The position numbers and the translations under genes were made by a program. 64,000 nucleotides of DNA from a bacterium (lineage in GTDB: Bacteria > Armatimonadota > Fimbriimonadia > Fimbriimonadales > Fimbriimonadaceae): assembly GCA_013823945.1 (NCBI GenBank), contig PNMZ01000003.1, positions 62,001-126,000 on the forward strand, read 5' to 3'. This document shows positions 7,687 through 16,783 of the stretch, piece by piece; within the stretch, counting starts at the first letter, position 1, and every line of letters starts with the position of its first letter. The notes beneath the pieces are model-generated. The model saw only the letters and a list, made by a program, of their open reading frames with translations. It searched no databases and had not been told where the DNA came from.

Positions 7687-9144
7687 GTGGCGGGGAGTTT
7701 TAAGACTCGCCTCACCTTGTGGAACATCGTCATTCTGTTTGTTTCGATGGTGGTTTTGGCTACGTTTGTGGCGGTGGCGACTCGTCAGCAGGCGTTAGTA
7801 GGGATTGATCGAGATTTAAGGGATCGGGTGTCACCGATTATGCGGGCGGCGGAAGGGCGTGGCGAGCAAGGGGGATTTGGGGGCCAAAACATTTTTGGGG
7901 GGATTGGGGGTGGCCCGGATCAAGGGGGTCGGGGGCGGTGGATTGATCGCTTCCGCCAGCCTCCGATTCCGGAAGCCGCCGACGAAGAGACAAAAAAGAT
8001 AGTTGCGGTGAGGCGTCCTCGGGTTTTTGGATTGGATGGGGTTTCACTTTTGGAGGCGGGAGTTGAACCATGGGATCAAGATTTGCTCAAGGCTTCATTG
8101 CGGGGTGAGGTGGGGTTTGTGACGGTGCAGTTTGAGGGGGAAGATGTCAGGGTTTTGTCGGCACCGGTGCGACGGCGGGGGGAGATCGTTGGTGTCGTGC
8201 AGTTGGGGTCAGAATTGCGATCCATTGCCGCATTACAGCGGGCGCAGATGGGTGTTTTTATGGTTTTGGTACCAGCAACTTTGTTACTGGCTTCGCTCGG
8301 AGCATGGTTTTTGACTCGACGGGCATTGAAACCGATTGAGGATTTGACGGTTGCGGCTAGAGGAATCTCGGCGGCAAATATGAACCAGCGAATCGCCGTT
8401 GAGGGTGACGACGAATTTGGTGATTTGGCCGAGGAATTTAATGGGATGGTGGGGCGGCTCCATAATTCGTTTGAGAAACAGCAGGCTCTTTTGGAAGCGC
8501 AAAAGCAGTTCACAGCGGATGCGAGCCATGAATTGAGGACGCCTTTGACGCGGATTAAACTTGTGTCGAGTAGCGGTCGAGAGGAGAATCCGGGGGAAGT
8601 TGGGGAGCGGTTTGGAGTGATTGAGGGCGCGGCTGATCACATGGCCGGGTTGGTGGATCAGCTTCTGACTTTGGCGCGGACAGACGGAGGAAAAGTCGAG
8701 CTCAAGGCCATGAGCGTGACGGCTGTTCTTGCGAAGGCGGTTGCTTTGACGGGTCTGGGTGAAGATGGGCGTTTGAAGTTGGAATTGAAGGACAAGCGGG
8801 CGATGATTGAACCTGGTCTTTTGGAGCGGGCGGTAGTGAATCTATTGAGTAATGCGGAGCGGCATACGCCGGAAGGGGGTGATATTCGGCTGGTGACCGA
8901 GGAACGAGACGGGCTGGTTTGGATTGAAGTTCGGGATTCGGGGGAAGGGATTCCAGCGGAACATTTGCCGAATTTGACGAAGCGGTTTTATCGGGTTGAT
9001 TCGGCCCGGGGGACGGGCACGGGGGGGACGGGACTAGGATTGGCGATTGTTGATCAGATCGCTCGGCTCCACGGGGGGCGGTTTGAGATTACTTCTGAAG
9101 TTGGGGTGGGGACGGTGGCGCGGATTGGGGTTTTGGTGGGGTGA
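7687..9144 (+). CDS. Sensor histidine kinase (HAMP, HisKA, HATPase_c)
   Basis: A 485-residue membrane sensor kinase partnering the preceding regulator. One TM helix spans about residues 13-33, then a ~150-residue extracytoplasmic region rich in glycine near residues 55-80 (GGFGGQNIFGGIGGG), then TM2 near 185-207. A HAMP linker (RRALKPIEDLT) is followed by His281 in DASHELRTPLTRIK, the N-box NLLSNAERHTPEGG, and DSGEGIPAEHL and GTGLGLAIVDQIARLHGG in the ATP lid. Start is GTG directly after the regulator stop, so translation is coupled. The signal is unknown. The gene abuts the FGE-like gene with no terminator. Confidence 0.93.
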   Translation: MAGSFKTRLTLWNIVILFVSMVVLATFVAVATRQQALVGIDRDLRDRVSPIMRAAEGRGEQGGFGGQNIFGGIGGGPDQGGRGRWIDRFRQPPIPEAADEETKKIVAVRRPRVFGLDGVSLLEAGVEPWDQDLLKASLRGEVGFVTVQFEGEDVRVLSAPVRRRGEIVGVVQLGSELRSIAALQRAQMGVFMVLVPATLLLASLGAWFLTRRALKPIEDLTVAARGISAANMNQRIAVEGDDEFGDLAEEFNGMVGRLHNSFEKQQALLEAQKQFTADASHELRTPLTRIKLVSSSGREENPGEVGERFGVIEGAADHMAGLVDQLLTLARTDGGKVELKAMSVTAVLAKAVALTGLGEDGRLKLELKDKRAMIEPGLLERAVVNLLSNAERHTPEGGDIRLVTEERDGLVWIEVRDSGEGIPAEHLPNLTKRFYRVDSARGTGTGGTGLGLAIVDQIARLHGGRFEITSEVGVGTVARIGVLVG

Positions 9145-9900
9145 CTAATCTTCGCAAACGATGCGGAAGCCGACGAATTCGCCATCGCTGAGCCACCATT
9201 TTGATTTGGGGATGTGGGCGTCGCGCATTTGCCAGTTGGGGTTGTAGTCCTCGGAGAGCGTGAAGCTGAGCTTAGCGGGTTTTTCGTAAAAATGGCCGCC
9301 TTTCGTAGTTGCGGTTTTGTCGGCGCGGGTCACCCATTCGGATGCGTTGCCGAGCATATCGTGGAGGTTCCAGGGGTTGGGTTTGAGGGTTCCGACGGGG
9401 TGGGTCGTGTCGTCGGCGTTGTCCCAGTGCCAGGCGATTTCGTCTTTGTTTTCGGGGGTTTTTTCAAGTCCAGCGGCGGCGGCGTACTCCCATTCGGCTT
9501 CGGTTGGGAGGCGGAACTTCCGGCCAGTTTTTAGGGAGAGCCATTGGCAAAATGCTTCAGCGGCTTGGGCGTGGACTCCGATTGCGGGATAGCCTTTATG
9601 CCCGTAACCTCGATCGGGGGCGCCGTACGGTTTGGAGGGTCGGGCTTTAATGACTTCGTCTTTGGCGGCGTCTTCTTGGCTCAGATCAAGGCGGTAGGCG
9701 AAGATGTCGTAGATGTCCCAAGTGATTTCGGTTTGTCCGATCCAGATGGACTTGATGGGGGTTTCTTTGCCGTCTTTTTTGTGAGTTCCGGCGGGGATGC
9801 GGATCATTTTGTATTCGGCGAGGTGGCCCTCGATTTTGACGACCATGGGATCTTCGGTTTGCATGGGGGAAATGATTGCCAGGAGTCCGGCGAGGATCAT
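9145..9900 (-). CDS. Secreted formylglycine-generating-enzyme-like (SUMF1) protein
   Basis: A 251-residue protein with a short signal peptide (MILAGLLAIISPMQ) and the FGE-sulfatase/SUMF1 fold: IWIGQTEITWDIYDIFAYR, GYPAIGVHAQAAEAFCQWLS, FRLPTEAEWEYAAAAG, NLHDMLGNASEWV, and a C-terminal GFRIVCED. The usual central GGS-R region is altered (GGHFYEKP). The paired active-site cysteines of true FGEs are not seen, so sulfatase activation is unlikely; a binding or other enzymatic role of this broad fold is more probable. Its stop lies head-on against the kinase stop with no gap. Confidence 0.85.
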   Translation of the reverse strand: MILAGLLAIISPMQTEDPMVVKIEGHLAEYKMIRIPAGTHKKDGKETPIKSIWIGQTEITWDIYDIFAYRLDLSQEDAAKDEVIKARPSKPYGAPDRGYGHKGYPAIGVHAQAAEAFCQWLSLKTGRKFRLPTEAEWEYAAAAGLEKTPENKDEIAWHWDNADDTTHPVGTLKPNPWNLHDMLGNASEWVTRADKTATTKGGHFYEKPAKLSFTLSEDYNPNWQMRDAHIPKSKWWLSDGEFVGFRIVCED

Positions 9901-9965
9901 GGGTTTATTGTGGCTTAAAACTTGTGCTGGAATAGCTTAAAGTCTTTCTTTGAATCACGCATTCA

Positions 9966-10000
9966 ACCCCTCCCTGACCCTCCCCAAACTTGGGGAGGGA
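9966..10000. repeat. C-rich palindromic repeat
   Basis: CCCTCCCC-AAACTT-GGGGAGGG (9978-9999), preceded by CCCCTCCCTGA, sits downstream of purA. It belongs to the same C-rich family as 18412-18440 and the two units inside rqcH. It may also stop purA transcription, but no U tract follows. Confidence 0.55.
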
Positions 10001-10019
10001 AACCAAAGAGCTTTGATAC

Positions 10020-11432
<1,413 letters not shown>

Positions 11433-11547
11433 TTATCTCGACGGGGATATTGTAGCGGAAAAATGTGTCGGTCAGGGCGGGGGTTTAGGACTGGGTCCGT
11501 GCCTACTTTGGGAACTATTCTTTTCTTCGCCAAGAAGTGAGTCTAGG

Positions 11548-11553
11548 TAATCT
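11548..11553 (+). promoter_or_regulatory. -10 box of leaderless thiolase gene
   Basis: TAATCT ends 6 nt before ATG 11560, with no Shine-Dalgarno between. This fits the leaderless pattern seen repeatedly in the window. Confidence 0.45.
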
Positions 11554-11559
11554 CTAGTT

Positions 11560-12744
11560 ATGAGCGACAATGCGGTCTACATCATTTCGGGGAAGCGGAC
11601 GCCGATTGCGGCATTTCAGGGGGCGTTTTCGAGTTTGACGGCTCCGCAGCTTGGTTCGGCGGCGATCCATGCGGCTTTGGAAGCCGCAGGGGTGCATCCG
11701 GAAAATGTTGACGAAGTCTTGATGGGGAACGTCTTGAGCGCGGGAATTGGTCAGGCTCCAGCGCGACAGGCGAGCAAAGGAGCGGGAATCCCGGATGGAG
11801 TGCCTTGCACGACCGTGAACAAGGTGTGCGGGAGCGGCATGAAGACGTTGATGATGGCGGCTCAGGCGATCAAATGCGGCGATGCTGACATCGTGGTAGC
11901 GGGGGGAATGGAGTCCATGACGAATACGCCTTATGCACTGCCGACCGCGCGGGCGGGGATGCGGATGGGGAACCAGGCGGCAGTTGATTTGATGATTGCG
12001 GATGGGCTTTGGGATCCTTATGACAATATGCACATGGGGAGTTGTGGCGACCTTTGCGCAAGTGAGAAAGGGTTTAGTCGGGAAGAGCTTGATGCTTTTT
12101 CGGCGGAAAGTTACCGTCGGGCAGTTGCAGCTCAGCAAGCCGGGAAGTTCCAAGATGAGATTACGGCAGTGAGCGTTCCTCAGCGGAAGGGTGATCCAGT
12201 CATCGTTACTGAAGATGAAGAGCCGGGTCGAGGTCGCCCGGAGAAGTTGGGCGAGTTGCGTCCTGCATTTAACAAAGAAGGAGTGACGACGGCGGGGAAT
12301 GCTAGCTCAATCAATGATGGGGCGGCGGCGATGGTTTTGGCGAGTGCGGCGGCGGTCGAGAAGTACGGTTTGAAGCCAATTGGCAAGATCACGGCGTATG
12401 CTCAGCACGCGCAGGAGCCGAAATGGTTCACCACGGCACCGGCCCAGGCGGTTCAGAAGTTGCTGGACAAGACGGGATTGACAGTAGATGATGTTGACTT
12501 GTTTGAGATTAACGAAGCGTTTGCGGTGGTTGCAATGACTACGGCGAAGGACGTCGGGATTCCACACGAGAAGCTCAATGTGAACGGGGGGGCCGTTTCG
12601 ATTGGTCACCCGATCGGGATGACGGGGACTCGTTTGGTGTTGACGGCTTTGATGGAACTTCACCGAACGGGCGGAAAGCGGGCGATTGCTTCTCCTTGTA
12701 TTGGTGGGGGCGAAGCGACAGCGGTTCTGGTTGAAGTGGTCTGA
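11560..12744 (+). CDS. Acetyl-CoA C-acetyltransferase (thiolase)
   Basis: A 394-residue thiolase that condenses two acetyl-CoA or cleaves acetoacetyl-CoA. The catalytic set is complete: nucleophile Cys90 (NKVCGSGMK), His350 (NGGAVSIGHPIG) and Cys380 (SPCIGGGEA). NEAFA occurs in DLFEINEAFAVVA. Length is normal for biosynthetic-type thiolases (AtoB/PhaA). No beta-oxidation or PHB partner is adjacent, so the pathway is open. It starts 6 nt after a TAATCT box. Confidence 0.95.
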   Translation: MSDNAVYIISGKRTPIAAFQGAFSSLTAPQLGSAAIHAALEAAGVHPENVDEVLMGNVLSAGIGQAPARQASKGAGIPDGVPCTTVNKVCGSGMKTLMMAAQAIKCGDADIVVAGGMESMTNTPYALPTARAGMRMGNQAAVDLMIADGLWDPYDNMHMGSCGDLCASEKGFSREELDAFSAESYRRAVAAQQAGKFQDEITAVSVPQRKGDPVIVTEDEEPGRGRPEKLGELRPAFNKEGVTTAGNASSINDGAAAMVLASAAAVEKYGLKPIGKITAYAQHAQEPKWFTTAPAQAVQKLLDKTGLTVDDVDLFEINEAFAVVAMTTAKDVGIPHEKLNVNGGAVSIGHPIGMTGTRLVLTALMELHRTGGKRAIASPCIGGGEATAVLVEVV

Positions 12745-12753
12745 TTAGCTCCT

Positions 12754-12780
12754 CGAGTTTCTCTCGATGGGACAAACTCG
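12754..12780. terminator. Possible terminator hairpin
   Basis: CGAGTTT pairs with AAACTCG around a 13-nt loop, between convergent thiolase (plus) and the PIN-like gene (minus). There is no clear U tract, so support is modest. Confidence 0.35.
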
Positions 12781-12791
12781 GTTAGCAAATT

Positions 12792-13121
12792 CTAAGGAAT
12801 CGTCAAAAGTGACTCTTCCTGGTTCTTTGCGAATAGCTCAATTCGATTGACCTCTGTCCGCATCAGGATCGCGATGGACTCGGTTGTACAGTTTCCGAGA
12901 GTTATTCGGATGACTTTTCCCGGTGGTGCAAGCAGAAAGGCAAGATGATCGAAGTCATTGTCTTTGGTAACAATGACTTTGTTGTGGGCTATTGCATAAT
13001 CCCAGATTTCGCGATCGGTGGGATTGATTCCGATGACAGACACATGCTCGATTGAATCGGCAAAAGTTGCCAAAAGTGGAATGAGACGCCGAGAGATATT
13101 TGCGTCAAGGATGAGGTTCAT
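12792..13121 (-). CDS. DUF5615 PIN-like toxin-type protein
   Basis: A 109-residue PIN-like protein. It starts MNLILDANISRRLIPLL, with the first acidic residue of the PIN active site (LDANIS), and has VIVTKDNDFDHL, the second acidic cluster. These match the DUF5615 family, usually paired with DUF433 proteins as a toxin-antitoxin-like unit. The gene overlaps the DUF433 gene by 4 nt (ATGA). RNase activity and toxicity are inferred from family, not shown. Confidence 0.85.
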   Translation of the reverse strand: MNLILDANISRRLIPLLATFADSIEHVSVIGINPTDREIWDYAIAHNKVIVTKDNDFDHLAFLLAPPGKVIRITLGNCTTESIAILMRTEVNRIELFAKNQEESLLTIP

Positions 13122-13336
13122 TCTTTAATAGAATTGAGCTTGCGTTCTCGATTTGCGGCAAATTTCAGGGCAGCGCGAATGTCGTCTATGACCAACTCAG
13201 GAAAGTCAGCAAGGATTTCGTCGTAGGTTAACCCGGCAGCAAGCGCATCTAAAATGTCTGATACAGTAATCCTTGAGCCTTGAATACAAGGTTTTCCACT
13301 TCGGATTTCTGGACTGATGGAAATGCGCTGGGTCAT
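13118..13336 (-). CDS. DUF433 antitoxin-type protein
   Basis: A 72-residue DUF433 protein (ISISPEIRSGKPCIQGSRITVSDILDALAAGLTYDEILADFPELVIDDIRAALKFAANRE), a winged/ribbon helix-type DNA-binding antitoxin partner of DUF5615. The GKPCI-GTRI-like core and the YDEILADFPEL segment are characteristic. It is the first gene of the pair; a TATAAT box at 13352-13357 on the minus strand and an AAGAAG ribosome site precede ATG 13336. Confidence 0.87.
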   Translation of the reverse strand: MTQRISISPEIRSGKPCIQGSRITVSDILDALAAGLTYDEILADFPELVIDDIRAALKFAANRERKLNSIKE

Positions 13337-13378
13337 CTTCTCTTTTGTTTATTATACGATGAACTTATTCAATCGGAA

Positions 13379-14017
13379 TCACTTTGGGAGATTGCTGAGT
13401 TCAATTCGGAAATGAGCGACAATGGGCCAGCGGAAGAGGACGTCTTCTTCTTTAACATGGGGGCCGATGTTGTGGATGATGAGGGGGTGGCCTTTTGGTG
13501 ACGAGGCGTCGGACGCGATTCCGACGTGGTCTTTGTCGCCGGGGAGTTTCCAAAAGATGATGTCGCCGGGTTTGATGTTTTTGGTTGTTTGCTCTTTGGT
13601 TTTGGAAGGGATTGTTTCGGCGTGGTTGCTGAAATAGAGGATGAGGTTGGGGCAGCGTCGGTGATCGATGTTGGGGTCGGGGATGAGCATGCGGGGGTAC
13701 ATACGAACTTTTGCATCCTCCTGAATTGCTTGTTGCAGGTCAATACCGACTGGTCGGAGGGCGCGAATTATTACGTCGGTGCAAGCGCCCCGATTTGCGG
13801 GGACATCTCCCATCGGGTAGTCGATCTTGTAGTATGCGCCGGAGTATTGGGCGGGTTTTTCGAGTTGGGCGCGGGCGGCTTTGACGATGGGATTTTGGGA
13901 TGGTGTTACGACGGGTTGAGTTGATTGGACGACAGGAGAGTTGGATTCGCTACTGCAGCCGCCAATTAACACAATTGCTAGGGAAGCTCCTAAAAAACGG
14001 TTGATGTTCCGCACCAT
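13379..14017 (-). CDS. DUF1287 family lipoprotein
   Basis: A 212-residue lipoprotein: positively charged start (MVRNINRF), hydrophobic core, lipobox LIGGC, then a Ser/Pro/Thr-rich linker. From residue ~50 it matches DUF1287 (YijF-type): PVVKAARAQL-like start, YKIDYPMGDVPANRGACTDVIIRALRPVGIDLQ with a Cys, RMLIPDPNIDHRRCPNLILYF, and KPGDIIFWKLPGDKDHVGIASD. The Cys and His arrangement recalls NlpC/P60-like folds, so a cell-wall amidase role is possible but not proven. The frame extends upstream to 14194, but the lipoprotein signal fixes the start at 14017. Confidence 0.82.
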   Translation of the reverse strand: MVRNINRFLGASLAIVLIGGCSSESNSPVVQSTQPVVTPSQNPIVKAARAQLEKPAQYSGAYYKIDYPMGDVPANRGACTDVIIRALRPVGIDLQQAIQEDAKVRMYPRMLIPDPNIDHRRCPNLILYFSNHAETIPSKTKEQTTKNIKPGDIIFWKLPGDKDHVGIASDASSPKGHPLIIHNIGPHVKEEDVLFRWPIVAHFRIELSNLPK

Positions 14018-14093
14018 AATTATCACACTCCCAACTTGTTTGATCAGTTTCCGCTTTGATGCTGGTTGGGAACTATTTGTGTAGTTGATCCAA

Positions 14094-14099
14094 TATACT
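14094..14099 (+). promoter_or_regulatory. -10 box of leaderless YciI-like gene
   Basis: TATACT lies exactly 6 nt before ATG 14106 and decides this start over an in-frame ATT/ATG region at 14085. Confidence 0.5.
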
Positions 14100-14105
14100 G
14101 GGCAT

Positions 14106-14798
14106 ATGGTTCCGGCGTTGGTTGGATTGATGATGAGCGTGCCGCAAGAATTGAAACTGCCGCCGATGGAGACGGTGACGCTATTGATTTTCAAAAGTGG
14201 AACTCGACCCGAGGGTATTTCTCAGGAAGCCGTAAACGAGATGCAAAAGGAGCATTTGGATAACCTTGGACGGTTGTTCAACGAGCGGAAAGCCCCGTGT
14301 GCCGGGCCATTTGCGGATGGAGGCGAGTTTCGGGGAATTGTGATCTTGCAGATGCCAAAGGACAAAGTGGCAGCGGAGTTTGAATTTGACCCATTTGTTA
14401 AGCATGGATTGCTCAAGATTGAACTTTACGACTGGATGGTTCCTAAGGGTTTGTTCACCTATGAATGGAATGACAAGACGGGGATGATGAAAGGAACCTT
14501 GGCATGGGTGAAAGCAGGGCCGGGGGTTGAGACTTTGAAAGGAGAAGAGTTGAACAAGGCGATGGCGGTGCATATCAACCACAACTTAGATCTCATGCGT
14601 ACTGGAGAAGCGGGATTAGTTGGTCCGGCGGGGGCGAAGAACGATATGGGCCGTGGATTCTATTTGTTCTTGACGGATGACAAGGAGAAGATCAGGGCAT
14701 TGAACGAGAAAGATCCGTTGTTGAAGTCGGGATATTTTGTGATGGAGATGAAGTCGGTTTGGATGGGTCAAGGTTTGTTTAAGAAATTGGCGCAGTAG
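14106..14798 (+). CDS. Secreted protein with two YCII-related domains
   Basis: A 230-residue protein. The N-terminus (MVPALVGLMMSVPQE) looks like a short signal peptide. Two YciI-like alpha/beta domains follow: residues ~22-110 (VTLLIFKSGTRP..EHLDNLGRLFNERKAPCAGPFADGGEFRGIVIL) and ~130-230 (AMAVHINHNLDLMRTGEAGLVGPAG..YLFLTDDKEKIRALNEKDPLLKSGYFVMEM). The YCII fold has no single known reaction. The usual His-Asp pair is not clearly preserved. The DUF429 gene starts on its stop codon, so the two are co-transcribed. Confidence 0.72.
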   Translation: MVPALVGLMMSVPQELKLPPMETVTLLIFKSGTRPEGISQEAVNEMQKEHLDNLGRLFNERKAPCAGPFADGGEFRGIVILQMPKDKVAAEFEFDPFVKHGLLKIELYDWMVPKGLFTYEWNDKTGMMKGTLAWVKAGPGVETLKGEELNKAMAVHINHNLDLMRTGEAGLVGPAGAKNDMGRGFYLFLTDDKEKIRALNEKDPLLKSGYFVMEMKSVWMGQGLFKKLAQ

Positions 14799-15358
14799 TG
14801 GTGATAGCGGGCATTGATGTTGGAGGAGTGAAGAAGGGGTTTCACGTCTCGGTGCTTGATAGTGACATAGGGTTCGTTGACTTGCACAATTTTCATAGCA
14901 CAGAGGGGATTTCGGATTATTTGAGGGGGTTTGATTCGTTGAAGTTGATCGCAATTGATTGTCCGCCCCGAGCACAGATCAACGGGCCGCGAACCCGTTT
15001 AGCGGAGCGGCAGATTAATCAGGCTGGCTTCAAAGTTCAGTGGACGAGGCGATTGCCGTTGGAGCCAGATGAGTGGATGTTGAATGGGGAGAAGTTGTGG
15101 AAAAGTCTGGAAAAGTTCAGTCCTCAGGTTCAATTGATTGAGACTTTTCCCACAATCGTGAGCCGCGAGTTGGGTGACTGTGAGCTAGTTTTGCCGCTGA
15201 AGTTGCTGAGAGGGGGGCAAGTTGAACGGGCAGGGTACAAGGATTTCATCGATTCTTGTCTTTGTGCGTGGGCGGGAATGCGGTATCAGAACGGGGAAGC
15301 GCGGGGTTTCGGGCAAGATGGGGACGAGGTTGATGAACTGGGCATAATTTGGTGCTGA
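14798..15358 (+). CDS. DUF429 family protein (predicted RNase H-like fold)
   Basis: A 186-residue protein beginning VIAGIDVGGVKKGFHVSVLD, the first beta hairpin of the DUF429 RNase H-like nuclease family. IAIDCPPRAQ carries the second conserved acidic residue, and VQLIETFPTIVSRELG and YKDFIDSCLCAWAGMRYQNGEA are the later family blocks. GTG overlaps the previous stop (TAGTG). Nuclease activity is a family prediction; its biological role is unknown. Confidence 0.75.
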   Translation: MVIAGIDVGGVKKGFHVSVLDSDIGFVDLHNFHSTEGISDYLRGFDSLKLIAIDCPPRAQINGPRTRLAERQINQAGFKVQWTRRLPLEPDEWMLNGEKLWKSLEKFSPQVQLIETFPTIVSRELGDCELVLPLKLLRGGQVERAGYKDFIDSCLCAWAGMRYQNGEARGFGQDGDEVDELGIIWC

Positions 15359-15362
15359 AGGC

Positions 15363-16190
15363 ATGGGGAAAAGTTCTGATGCTGAGTTGGGAGTGATTGC
15401 GTCTGGAACCGGTACGACGATGAGTGCCCTTTTCCAGCCGAACCCGCAGCAGATTGCCGCGGTATTTGGGGTGATTGAACCGCCTGCGATCCATTTGGAA
15501 ACGCCGGGGTTTAGCGGTCCATTGACGGCACTTTTTATCATGGTGCGGGATCACAAAGTTGATCTACTCGGGGTGCCTTTGGGGGCGGTTTGTGAGACAT
15601 ATCTCCGCTACCTGTTGGAAACTCAGGAGCCGCATTTGGAATCACATGCGGTGGCAGTTTCGGCGCTGTGTTGGCTATTGGAACGGAAGGCTTGGATGTT
15701 GCTTCCGGTTGAGCAAGCGGAAGAGGAGCCAGAAGATCACGACATTTTGGATGAAGTTGAGCCTTATGTTCAGGAGTTTTTGCCCGCGATTGATTCGCTG
15801 CTTGATCTGAAGGATGAGCGGGAGCATTTGTTTTTCCGGACGGGGGAAGCGAGTTCGCTCTATGAAATGCCGTTTGAGGCGACGAGTGTTACGACGTTTG
15901 ACTTGGCGCGGGCTTTGGAGCGAGTTTTGGCGAGGGCAAAGCCTGATACGGTTGAGCGTTTGGATCGGCCTAGACGGAGCTTAAGTGAGCAGATGGTTGT
16001 GGTTCTACGGGCGTTAAAAGATAAGGCCTTGGAGCTTGATGTACTGATTGATGTTGAGTTCACGCGGTCCGAGGTAGTCTGGTGGTTCTTAGCGCTTTTG
16101 GAGCTGATTCGGTTGGCCCAAGCGCGGGTGGTTATGGAGGACGGGACAGTGAAATTTGGAAAATTTGTGCCGTTTGAGCCAGCAGAATGA
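15363..16190 (+). CDS. scpA: Segregation and condensation protein A
   Basis: A 275-residue kleisin subunit of the Smc-ScpAB condensin. The Smc-head-binding N-terminal region is recognisable as LETPGFSGPLTALFIMVRDHKVDLLGVPL, the acidic middle as EEEPEDHDILDEVEPY, and the C-terminal winged helix as FTRSEVVWWFLALLELIRLAQARV. It is followed by scpB with ATGA overlap, as in most genomes. smc itself is not in the window. Confidence 0.93.
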   Translation: MGKSSDAELGVIASGTGTTMSALFQPNPQQIAAVFGVIEPPAIHLETPGFSGPLTALFIMVRDHKVDLLGVPLGAVCETYLRYLLETQEPHLESHAVAVSALCWLLERKAWMLLPVEQAEEEPEDHDILDEVEPYVQEFLPAIDSLLDLKDEREHLFFRTGEASSLYEMPFEATSVTTFDLARALERVLARAKPDTVERLDRPRRSLSEQMVVVLRALKDKALELDVLIDVEFTRSEVVWWFLALLELIRLAQARVVMEDGTVKFGKFVPFEPAE

Positions 16191-16783
16191 GAGTTGTTCA
16201 GGCCCTAGAAGCATTGCTCTTCGTGGCAGACTCTCCGGCAACTCCTGAGGAATTGGCTAAAGCTTTGAGCGTGCCTATTTTTGAAGTGGAGGATGGTTTA
16301 GAAAAATTGGGGGGGAAGTTACAGCACACTTCGGCCTTGCAATTGGTGCGAATTGCGGGGGGTTATCAGCTCTGCACCAAGCCTGAATTTGCGGAGGCGG
16401 TGGCTCGATTTACACAGCCGCAAGGGAGCAAATTGTCTCGAAGTTTGATGGAGGTTTTGGCGGTGGTTGCTTATAAACAGCCCATCACTTTGGGGGAATT
16501 GGAAGAGGTGCGAGGGGTGGACAGTGGCTATGGGGTGCGCCAACTTGTTGAGCGGCGTTTGGTGTGTGAAATTGGGCGCAAATCTACGCCGGGTCGTCCG
16601 GTCTTGTATGGGACAACTCAGCAATTCTTGCACGCATTCAATTTACAAAGCTTGGAAGAGTTGCCCGTTTTGAACTTTGAATCTCAGTTGTTGCCGGAGC
16701 AAGTTGGTCGCGATGTTCCGCCCGAACAACCTTCACTTTTGGATGAAGGGAGTGATGGTCAGGACGGGCCCAGTTTGGCATGA
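16187..16783 (+). CDS. scpB: Segregation and condensation protein B
   Basis: A 198-residue winged-helix ScpB, which dimerises on the ScpA kleisin. It opens VVQALEALLFVADSPATPEELAKAL, the second winged helix includes SRSLMEVLAVVAYKQPITLGELEEVRGVDSGYGVRQLVERRLV, and RKSTPGRPVLYGTTQQFLHAFNL matches the family end. The start overlaps scpA by 4 nt, and its stop overlaps the next gene by 4 nt, so chromosome segregation and peptidoglycan trimming genes share one transcript. Confidence 0.95.
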   Translation: MRVVQALEALLFVADSPATPEELAKALSVPIFEVEDGLEKLGGKLQHTSALQLVRIAGGYQLCTKPEFAEAVARFTQPQGSKLSRSLMEVLAVVAYKQPITLGELEEVRGVDSGYGVRQLVERRLVCEIGRKSTPGRPVLYGTTQQFLHAFNLQSLEELPVLNFESQLLPEQVGRDVPPEQPSLLDEGSDGQDGPSLA

